Shown in pieces: positions 10,270-18,513 of a DNA stretch of 64,000 nucleotides. The notes below the pieces were generated by a model. That model was not told the DNA's origin. It worked only from the letters and a program-made list of their open reading frames with translations, and did not search any database. This DNA is from CAVQMC01 sp963713505 (GTDB lineage Bacteria; Bacteroidota; Ignavibacteria; Ignavibacteriales; Ignavibacteriaceae). The first letter of the stretch is position 1. Each line of letters starts with the position of its first letter. A program made the translations under genes and the position numbers. The stretch lies in the NCBI GenBank assembly GCA_963713505.1, contig CAVQMC010000001.1:124001-188000 (forward strand), written 5' to 3'.

Positions 10270-10536
10270 ATGATTCTGGGTTCAAACAGCAGGAGACCAA
10301 AAATTGATTACCCTTGTGAATGGAGTTATAAAGTTATCGGGAAAAATGTCGATGAACTTTTAAAAGCAATTGAAAACGCTGCCGGCGGAATTGAATATAC
10401 AGTTACACCTTCCAATATTAGTAAAAAAGGAAATTATTTCAGTTTGAATTTTTCCCTTGAGGTTCCGAACGAAGTTGTGAGAAATCTGGTTTATGAAAAA
10501 CTTGATAAAAATGATGATGTGATAATGGTTTTATAG
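10270..10536 (+). CDS. DUF493 family protein (YbeD-like)
   Basis: ATG 10270 follows AGGAG (10260-10264). The 88-residue protein has the DUF493/YbeD ferredoxin-like pattern: YPCEWSYKVIG near the start, a central VTPSNISKKGNYFSLNFSL strand pair and the end LDKNDDVIMVL. Family members are small cytoplasmic proteins of unproved function (E. coli YbeD sits by lipB). The downstream HAD gene starts 54 bases later and may be co-transcribed. Confidence 0.85.
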   Translation: MILGSNSRRPKIDYPCEWSYKVIGKNVDELLKAIENAAGGIEYTVTPSNISKKGNYFSLNFSLEVPNEVVRNLVYEKLDKNDDVIMVL

Positions 10537-10590
10537 TATCCTGCTGAATTTTAATATTTTTCTTTTCGAATTTTAAAAATTATTGAGGAA

Positions 10591-11227
10591 TTGTTAGAAA
10601 AATATAAACATATTATCTGGGATTGGAACGGAACTTTTTTTGATGATGTTGAACTTTGTCTTGATATCATCAATAATATTTTAACTAAAAGAAATCTTAA
10701 AGTTTTAAGTCTTGAAGAATACAGAAGAATATTTACTTTTCCTGTAAAAGATTATTATGCAGAAGCGGGACTGGATTTTAATAAATATCCTTTTGAAGAA
10801 CTCGGGAATGAATGGATGAATGAATACGAGAACAGGAAATCAGAAAGTAAATTACATAAAGGTTCCAAGGATGCTTTAAAATATTTAAGTAATAAAAAAA
10901 TCGGCCAGTCAATTTTATCTGCTTATAAACAGCATCCTCTCGAGCAAATCGTTACTCAATTCAAATTAAACAATTATTTTTCAAATATGGTGGATTGATC
11001 ATATTTACGCAACAAGCAAAATTGAATTAGGTAAAAACTTAATGCAGAAGTTAGGAAACGGTAAAGGCGAAACTTTATTGATCGGTGATACTATTCATGA
11101 TTTTGAAGTTGCCCGGGAAATTGGGGCCGACTGCCTGCTTATTGCAAACGGACATCAAAGTAAAGGAAGACTATTAACATGCGGTGTTCCTGTTTTAAAT
11201 TCCTTAACTGAATTACTCGCCTTATAA
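10591..11227 (+). CDS. HAD-superfamily hydrolase, phosphoglycolate phosphatase-like (frameshifted)
   Basis: Start is probably TTG 10591, because motif I (IIWDWNGTFFDD, with the nucleophile Asp) begins only eight residues later and no ATG precedes it. The frame stops at 10996-10998; removing one T of the TT at 10995-10996 continues it as DDHIYATSKIELGKN, then motif IV LLIGDTIHDFEVAREIGAD, ending at 11227 (211 residues). Motif II is a Ser in SILSAYKQH and motif III Lys in the YATSK region. The cap is the helical C1 type. Expected to hydrolyse a small phosphate ester such as phosphoglycolate or a nucleotide. Confidence 0.8.
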
Positions 11228-11328
11228 TTATCTTCAATATCTTTTTCATCAAATGGGACTTTTAAATTATTTTATATATTTTTATTTAGAGTTAAGATAA
11301 TTACTTCATATTCTCTACAGGTGAAAAA

Positions 11329-12726
11329 TTGAAAATCCAATTCGTCGGCGCCGCACAAACCGTTACAGGTTCACAACATTTATTATCAATTAATGGTAAA
11401 AAAATTCTGCTTGAATGCGGATTATATCAAGGCCACAGAAAAGAAGCCTTCGAAATAAATAAAAACTTTTTATTTGATCCGGCTAAAATTGATGTAATGC
11501 TTTTAAGTCATGCACATATTGACCACAGCGGAAACATTCCAAATCTTGTTAAAAACGGATTCAGAGGGAAAATTTATACAACCTCAACAACTGTTGATCT
11601 CTGCCAGATAATGTTAAGAGATTCAGCTTACCTGCAGGAAAGAGATGTTGAGTGGGTTAATAAAAGAAGAAAAAAGCAGCATAAAAATTTATTTGAACCG
11701 CTATACTCTATTGAAGATGCAGAAAATGCATTGTCGCATTTTGTCGGGATTCAATATGACAACGGATTTGAAGTTGCGCCCGGTGTTATTGCTACTTATA
11801 GAGACGCCGGACATATTATTGGTTCAGCGGGAATTACTTTGGACATTGAAGAAAATGACAAAAAATTCAGATTAGGTTTCAGCGGAGATATCGGAAGAGC
11901 CGACATGCCTATATTGAGAGATCCAAATTTATTAAGAGATCTCGATATGTTAATAATGGAAAGTACTTACGGAAACCGGCTTCACTCAATTTCCGATGAA
12001 ATTGAAGAAGAAGTTGCGGTGACTGTAAGAGAAGTAATTGAAAGAGGCGGAAAAATTATTATCCCCGCTTTTGCTGTAGGAAGGACTCAGCTTGTAGTTT
12101 ATATATTACATAAATTATTCGATCAAAATCGAATTCCCGTTGTACCAATTTACGTAGATAGTCCGATGGCTGTTAACGCAACTGAAGTTTTTAAAACTCA
12201 TCCGGAATGTTTTGACAGAGAAACTTATAGAATATTTTTAGATAATAAAGAAGACCCGTTTGGTTTTGGAAGATTAACATATATAAGAAATGTTGAAGAT
12301 TCAAAAGCTTTAAATGATTCAAATGATCCCTGTATAATTATTTCTGCATCGGGAATGGCGGAAGGCGGACGTATACTTCATCATTTAAAGAACAATATTG
12401 AAAACTCAAAGAATATGATTCTTTTTGTAGGATATGCAGCTCAGGAAACTTTAGCAAGAAAAATTATGGACGGTGCAAATGAAGTAAATATTTTGGGAGG
12501 TTCATATAAAGTAAATGCAAAAATTAAAACTATGGATTATTTCAGCGGTCATGCTGATCAAAATGAACTAATTGATTATTTAAAGTTTAATAAAAAAGAA
12601 AAATTAAAAAATATTTTTCTTGTTCACGGTGAATCTGATCAGTCGCTTCCTTTAAGAGATAAAATATTAAGTAAAGGTTATCCGGCTGTTCACTATCCTA
12701 AAAAAGGCGATGTATTTGAATTTTAA
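11329..12726 (+). CDS. MBL-fold beta-CASP ribonuclease
   Basis: Starts at TTG 11329 with ACAGGTG upstream. The 465-residue protein opens MKIQFVGAAQTVTGSQHLL, has the zinc motif SHAHIDHSGN (60-69), the beta-CASP motifs GKIIIPAFAVGRTQ, SGMAEGGRILHHLK and GYAAQETLARK, and the C-terminal SGHADQNELIDYL. This is the CPSF73/YSH1-like bacterial and archaeal group that lacks KH domains. Such enzymes are RNA endo- and exonucleases. It stands alone, 14 bases ahead of the lipoprotein gene. Confidence 0.92.
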   Translation: MKIQFVGAAQTVTGSQHLLSINGKKILLECGLYQGHRKEAFEINKNFLFDPAKIDVMLLSHAHIDHSGNIPNLVKNGFRGKIYTTSTTVDLCQIMLRDSAYLQERDVEWVNKRRKKQHKNLFEPLYSIEDAENALSHFVGIQYDNGFEVAPGVIATYRDAGHIIGSAGITLDIEENDKKFRLGFSGDIGRADMPILRDPNLLRDLDMLIMESTYGNRLHSISDEIEEEVAVTVREVIERGGKIIIPAFAVGRTQLVVYILHKLFDQNRIPVVPIYVDSPMAVNATEVFKTHPECFDRETYRIFLDNKEDPFGFGRLTYIRNVEDSKALNDSNDPCIIISASGMAEGGRILHHLKNNIENSKNMILFVGYAAQETLARKIMDGANEVNILGGSYKVNAKIKTMDYFSGHADQNELIDYLKFNKKEKLKNIFLVHGESDQSLPLRDKILSKGYPAVHYPKKGDVFEF

Positions 12727-12740
12727 AAAAGATATTTATT

Positions 12741-13643
12741 ATGAAAAAAATATTTATTCTCCTATTTGCAGTTTCGTTTTTTGCCGGATGTAATAATGAT
12801 TTAAAACAAAAAGGGAATCCTTCATATATTAAATCCATAGAATCATGGCATAATAAAAGAATATCTAATCTTAAAAAAGAAAACGGCTGGCTTAATCTTG
12901 TAGGATTATTCTGGTTGAAAGAAGGAAACAATACTTTCGGCTCAGCAAAAACTAACGACATTGTTTTCCCGGGAAAAAATGTTCCGGGTAATATCGGCAC
13001 ATTTATTTTAAAAGACAGCGTTGTTACTGCGGAAATAAATCCTAATGTAAATGTTACAGTTAATGATTCTACAATAAAAAAAGCAGTTTTAAAAAATGAT
13101 CTTTCCGGTAATCCGACTGTTTTATCTTTTGGAAATTTAAGATGGTTTGTTATAAAACGCGGAGATCAATACGGGATTCGTTTAAGAGATTTAAATGCTC
13201 CATTGTTAACAGAATTTAAAGGAATTAAAACATTTCCAATTAATGAAGATTGGCGTGTTGAAGCAGAATATCATCTTTATGAAAAGCCGAAAGTTTTATC
13301 AATTCCGACGGTTTTAAATACTGTTGAGGAAGATACTGCTTATGGCTATTTAAGTTTTAATCTACAAGGCAAAGATTATACTTTAGATCCGCTTACTGAA
13401 GGCAATGAATTTTTTATAATTTTTGCAGATGAAACCAACGGCAAAGAAACTTACGGAGCGGGAAGATTTTTATATACAGAAAAACCAGATTCAAATAATC
13501 AAGTTATTTTAGATTTTAATAAAGCTTATAATCCGCCTTGTGCCTTTACTAAATTTGCTACTTGTCCGCTTCCGCCGAAGCAGAATTATCTCAATTTAAA
13601 AATTACAGCCGGAGAAAAGAAATATGGAAAAGGCCATCATTAA
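12741..13643 (+). CDS. DUF1684 lipoprotein
   Basis: ATG 12741 lies 14 bases after the MBL gene. The signal sequence ends in lipobox FFAGC (Cys16). The mature part has the DUF1684 sequence pattern: ESWHNKRISNLKKENGWLNL (24-residue N-terminal helix and GW motif), LFWLKEGNNTFG, WRVEAEYHLYE, and the conserved C-terminal block FNKAYNPPCAFTKFATCPLP. Family members are 250-300 residues, secreted or lipid-anchored, of unknown activity. Length is typical. Confidence 0.85.
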   Translation: MKKIFILLFAVSFFAGCNNDLKQKGNPSYIKSIESWHNKRISNLKKENGWLNLVGLFWLKEGNNTFGSAKTNDIVFPGKNVPGNIGTFILKDSVVTAEINPNVNVTVNDSTIKKAVLKNDLSGNPTVLSFGNLRWFVIKRGDQYGIRLRDLNAPLLTEFKGIKTFPINEDWRVEAEYHLYEKPKVLSIPTVLNTVEEDTAYGYLSFNLQGKDYTLDPLTEGNEFFIIFADETNGKETYGAGRFLYTEKPDSNNQVILDFNKAYNPPCAFTKFATCPLPPKQNYLNLKITAGEKKYGKGHH

Positions 13644-13737
13644 TATCATTTTTTCTTGAATCCACTTTAATTATTATGAATCTAATATTTTGTTAATGGC
13701 AATAATTTTGTTGAAAATATTGAAAAAAGGTGAATAA

Positions 13738-14199
13738 GTGAAAAAACAATATTTTATTTCTGCAGCTTTACTTGTACTGGTAATTTTATTCAGCGGATGC
13801 AGCAAGAATTCGAACAGCGACGCATTGAACTGGCATGACAGATTAGAACCGGCAGTTCAAATTGCTCAAAAAGAACATAAACCGATTTTGGTAGATTTTA
13901 CAGGATCTGATTGGTGTGTCTGGTGTAAAAGATTAAACAATGAAGTATTTAGTAAGGATGAATTTGTAAAATATGCAAATAATAATCTTGTACTTGTAAA
14001 AATTGATTTCCCGGAAAAACTTCCGCAGTCAAACGAAACAAAATATTACAATCAGCAGATTGCAAAAAAATATAACATTAAGGGATTCCCAACAATTGTG
14101 TTATTAAACAGCAGCGGAAATGTAGTTGCTTTTACCGGTTACAGGGAAGGCGGAGCTTCAGCTTATGTACAATATTTAAAATCTTTGTTGAAAAGCTGA
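13738..14199 (+). CDS. Thioredoxin-fold lipoprotein
   Basis: GTG 13738 is the start (AAAAAGG 12 bases upstream). A lipobox LFSGC at residue 21 anchors it in a membrane facing the periplasm. The thioredoxin fold carries the redox pair CVWC in GSDWCVWCKRLNNEVF and the cis-Pro region IKGFPTIVLLNSSG. This is the DUF255/thioredoxin_7-like single-domain group that reduces or isomerises periplasmic disulfides. It converges with the MscS gene (10-base gap). Confidence 0.88.
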   Translation: MKKQYFISAALLVLVILFSGCSKNSNSDALNWHDRLEPAVQIAQKEHKPILVDFTGSDWCVWCKRLNNEVFSKDEFVKYANNNLVLVKIDFPEKLPQSNETKYYNQQIAKKYNIKGFPTIVLLNSSGNVVAFTGYREGGASAYVQYLKSLLKS

Positions 14200-14209
14200 T
14201 AATTAATAT

Positions 14210-15432
14210 TTAATTCTCAGCAATTAAATTCTTAAAATCACTGCCGGTTGGATTTTGAAATATTCTTAATTCAAATTGCGGAACAATTGCAAAAATATGA
14301 TCGAAAACATCCGCTTGAATATCTTCATATGGAGACCACTGCAATTGTATTTGCAAAGACATAAATTTCAATCGGCAGTCCGGTGGGTCCCGGCTCCAAA
14401 TGTCTAATTAAAAAAGTGAGATTTGTATTGATATCTTCACGCTGTTTCAAATATTCCTTTAAGTAATTTCTGAAAGTTCCAAGATTAGTCAATCTTCTTC
14501 CATTAATTAGCTGCGATTCATCAATTCCTTTTTCTTCATTAAATTTTTTCAGTTCAACTCTTTTTGTTTTTATATATTCACTTATAAGCTTATAATTTTC
14601 AAATTTATCCAAGCATTTTATCATCACAGAATTTTACAGAAGAAAGATCGATATAAACAGCTCTTTTAATTCTTCTTCCACCGGTTAGCTGCATTCCCCG
14701 CCAGTTTTTGAAAGATTCGTCAATTAATTTGTAAGTTGGAATTACAGTTATTGTTTTATCCCAATTCTGAACTTTAATTACATTTAGCGAAATATCGATT
14801 ACATCGCCGTCGGCTCCGTATTTAGACATTTCAATCCAGTCGCCTTTTTTAAGAAGATCATAAGATGAGATTTGAATACTTGCAACAAATGAAAGAATTG
14901 TATCTCTAAAAATTAAAATTATAATCGCTGTTAACGCGCCGATTCCGGTTATTAAAGTCCATGGCCTTTGTCCGGTAATTATACCGACAATAATAATTCC
15001 GCCGAATATATATATAATAATTTTTACTATCTGAAGATAACCTTTAATTGGTCTTTCATTATGTTTTCCGCTCCGTTCATAAATATCATTGAATATGGTA
15101 ACTATTCCGCCGATAATTAATAAAACAACTAAGACAATCAATGATTCAATTAAATGGTTTAGAAATGTTTGATAATTTGGAAGGAGATAGGTGAATTCAT
15201 GAATAACAAAAAGCGGGGCAATATATGCAGTTCTTCTTAATAGTTTATCATTAAAAATAAGATCATCTAATTCTGATTTAGTTTTGTCTATAAATCTTTT
15301 TATTCCTTTGAAGATTATTTTTCTTGTAACCCAATAAACTGCATAAGCTAAAAGGATTACACCTAAAAATTTTAAATTATCGTAAAAGATAGGATACTGC
15401 TGAAGCCAATGTTTTATATTATCAATCCACAT
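14210..15432 (-). CDS. MscS-family mechanosensitive channel (two frameshifts)
   Basis: Reads MWIDNIKHW from 15432. Two single extra bases (GG at 14609-14610, and 14342) split it; joining gives 406 residues and restores KMLDKFENY and VFANTIQWSPYEDIQADVFD, ending at TAA 14210-14212. There are about five TM helices, then the MscS pore and beta domain (IILIFRDTILSFVASIQISS, DWIEMSKYGADGDV, VQNWDKTITVIPTYKLID), and the C-terminal SDFKNLIAEN. The length and N-terminal layout match the YbdG/MscM-type subfamily. It releases solutes during hypo-osmotic shock in the inner membrane. Confidence 0.9.
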
Positions 15433-15918
15433 GGTTTATTTTATTTTTCTTAAACTTCCCTTCTAAGCAAATTTACAAATTTATTTCTAGAGTATCTCGA
15501 TAATCTCTACTTAAAAAACTGTTAAATCTGTTTAATAGTAAAATTTAATTTCCACTAACACATGGTTTAAGTGTGTGCTGAGAAATTCTTAAAATTAAGA
15601 TTATAAATTATCTACGAGAATTAATTTCTTTTTGATTTATTTAGTACAATAATCTGACCTTGTCTACCGCAGGCAGGCACTACAAAGTCAAGCTTAATAA
15701 TGAACAACGTAGATGTTCTATATTTGTAATAATAGTAAGAACAAAGCAATTCAGATACTCGAAGAGGATCAACTTAAAAGAATTGCTATGTTCCCTTAAT
15801 CACGGGGTTATAAAAAAACATAAATATTATTATAAAGATTGGAAATATGTGTTGATAAAAATTTGTTGTAAATTGCGTCTTAATTTTTCCGGAAAAGTTT
15901 TTAAAGAAAACTGGTTTT
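15433..15918. other. Non-coding stretch between MscS and EamA genes
   Basis: No credible gene: the only long open frame here lacks a ribosome site and protein-like composition. It should hold the promoters of the divergent mscS-like and EamA genes. A short GC-rich block, TCTACCGCAGGCAGGCACT (15663-15681), stands out in otherwise AT-rich DNA. Confidence 0.5.
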
Positions 15919-16844
15919 ATGAAGAGCGAAAATTTCAAAGCATATTTAGCATGGACGAGCGTTTGTTTTTTCTGGGGAACAACATATCTTGCAATTAGAA
16001 TCGGTGTCTCACATTTACCTCCGCTATTATTTGCCGGTTTCAGATGGATAATTGCCGGATACTATTTTCGTAACAGTCCTTAAATTGAATGGAAAAGCTT
16101 TTCCAAAATTTAAAGATATAAAACACCTTGCCGTTGTTGGTATTTGCTTAATAGGAATTGGAAATGGTCTTGTTGTCTTCGGTGAGCAATATATTCCGAG
16201 CGGAATTGCAGCTTTGTTTATTACAACTTTGCCGTTTTGGGTTGTCGGGATTGAATCATTTTTACCAACCGGGCCAAAATTAAATTATAAAATTATTTTA
16301 GGATTAATACTTGGAATATTTGGGGTGTTTCTGATTTTTGAAGGTGATTTTCAAAACTTAATGTCAGAAGGAAATATTATTGGTGTTGTAAGTTTGCTGC
16401 TTGCGGTTGTTTCATGGGCAACCGGAACTACTTATTCAAAATATAAAAAAGTCGATGTTCATCCTTTAATGGGTGCGGCTGTTCAAATGCTTATAGCCGG
16501 AGTTTTACAAACTATTGTTGGGATTGCTTTAGGTGAACTTCCTGGATTTTCATTTGATCAAAACAGCTTTTTAGCTTTTTCATATCTGGTTATTTTCGGA
16601 TCACTTTTCGGTTACGGCGCTTACATTTATGCAATTGCTCATTTACCGCTTATCTTTTGTAGCCACATATGCTTATGTAAATCCTGTTATTGCTTTGATT
16701 TTAGGCTGGCTGGTTCTTGATGAAAAACTAAATTTCCAAATATTACTTTCCGCAGCAATTATATTTATCGGAGTTGCTGTCGTAAGAAGCGGAAACTACA
16801 AAAGGAAAAAGAAAGTATCTTTGGAAAAACCGGTTGACTTATAA
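15919..16844 (+). CDS. EamA/DMT-family transporter (two frameshifts)
   Basis: ATG 15919 begins MKSENFKAYLAWTSVCFFWG, the usual first helix (FFWGTTYLAI). Removing the T at 16060 and one base at 16650-16652 joins RWIIAG to TIFVTVLKLNG and LPL to SFVATYAYVNPVIALILGW, giving 307 residues. Ten TM helices form two EamA repeats, including FGEQYIPSGIAALFITTLPF and the C-terminal AIIFIGVAVVRSG. Exporter of unknown metabolite. The gene converges on zwf with a six-base overlap. No clear Shine-Dalgarno. Confidence 0.85.
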
Positions 16845-18372
16845 TTCACAGTACATTCCGTCGTTTGCTAAATTTTTACATGGATATCTCCAGGTCATTC
16901 CTATTTCTTCAATAAGATCATCTGCATTTTCCGGTCCCCATGTTCCGGCCGGATAACCGAATATTTTTATTTTATTATTATTTCCCCATGCTTCCTGAAT
17001 CGGCGCAACAAATTTCCAGGCTTCCTCAACTGCGTCTCCCCGTGCATATAATGTGGAATCTCCATTCATTGCATCCAGAAGTAATCTTTGATAAGCAGGC
17101 GGTAAATGCACATTTCTCAAATCTGAATAATGAAAATCAAGATTAATGTTTTGAACATTAAAACCTTGACCCGGAACTTTCATTCCGACTTTTAATAAAA
17201 CACCTTCATCCGGCTGAATCCTTATTACTAATTGATTACAAGAATCACATATTTCCCTTTGTGCAAAAAGATAGTGAGGAGTTGGTTTAAAGTGAATTAC
17301 AATTTCTGTAACTCTAGTAGGAAGTCTTTTCCCGGTTCTAATATAAAACGGAACTCCTCCCCAGCGCCAGTTATCAACATAAAATTTCATGGCAACATAA
17401 GTTTCGGTTCTTGATTCAGGATTAACACCTTCTTCATCACGGTACCCGTTCACTTTTTCTCCTTTTATAGTTGAAGAAGTGTATTGCCCGCGGATAACAT
17501 ATTTTTCAACTTCATCCGGATTTGATTGGCCGAAGCGAATGAAAGACTTTTACAATTTCATTTCTTATAGAATTCGAATTAAAAGATGATGGAGGTTCCA
17601 TTGCTACTAGTCCGGTTACTTGAAGCAAATGATTCTGCACCATATCTCTTAGAGCTCCCGAACCATCATAATAACCGCCTCGGTTTTCAACGCCTATATT
17701 TTCTGCAGCTGTGATTTCAACATGATGAACATAATTTCTATTCCATAAGGGTTCAAAAATACCATTGGAAAATCTTGTTACCAATAAATTCTGAACAGTT
17801 TCTTTTCCCAGATAATGATCAATTCTGTAAATCTGATCTTCTTTAAATATCTTCATTAATTTTTTATTTAAAGTCTGTGCAGATTTTAAATCATAACCGA
17901 ATGGTTTTTCCACAATTAATCTTTTTGTTCCGTATCCGTTTGTTTGAATATTTAATTTTTGATGTCCGAGATTTTGTGCAACTGTTTCATAGATTTTTGG
18001 CGGAGTTGCCAGGTAAAAAATATAATTACCATTTATATTTAATGAATTATCAATAACCGATAATTTATTTTTTAATGTTTCATAATCTTCCGCAGATTGA
18101 GTATCAATTGAAACATAATGAAGTTTTTTAATGAATTGATCTACAACTTTTTTATCTTCATTATTTCCATCGGCAAATTCATAAATTGCTTTATTCATTT
18201 TTTCCTGAAATGATTCGTCGGTTAACTCAGTTCTGCCGACACCGATAACTGCAAATCCATCCGGTAAAAGTTTTTGCTTTTCGAGATCGAAAATAGCCGG
18301 AATTAATTTTCTTTTAGTTAAATCGCCGGAAGCACCAAAAATCACAACCGCCTGATTGTCAGGTTTATTCAT
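16839..18372 (-). CDS. zwf: Glucose-6-phosphate 1-dehydrogenase (frameshifted)
   Basis: Two frames join into a normal 510-residue enzyme when the extra base at 17520 is removed, restoring SLRPIKPDEVEKY. Seen are the NADP-binding GASGDLTKRKLIPAIFDL (14-31), the active-site RIDHYLGKETVQNLLVTRF, NYVHHVEITAAE, and the C-terminal block RWGGVPFYIRTGKRL with the VIHFKPTPH that follows. It oxidises glucose-6-phosphate to 6-phosphogluconolactone and makes NADPH. No pgl or gnd gene is beside it; the next gene on the same strand upstream is the flavin/Fe-S fusion at 18514, which may use NAD(P)H. Confidence 0.95.
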
Positions 18373-18513
18373 TCAAACTCCTTATTAAAAATAATAACTT
18401 GCAGAAATAATCTAACAAATTAGATTTAAATCATTATGAATTAATATCACACAAAAAACAAGCTTTTTTAATTTTATAGAAGATTTTAAAGTGAGATTGG
18501 ATAGTTTGTAAAA

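Noticed and set aside
10990..11002. Programmed frameshift at the HAD gene (TGA codon)
   Set aside because: No slippery sequence or prfB-like CTT TGA context; similar breaks occur in unrelated genes without a shared motif, so an indel is simpler.
15660..15998. Open frame of about 112 codons before the EamA gene
   Set aside because: Basic, Cys-scattered composition unlike a protein, no ribosome site, and its end overlaps the true EamA start in another frame.
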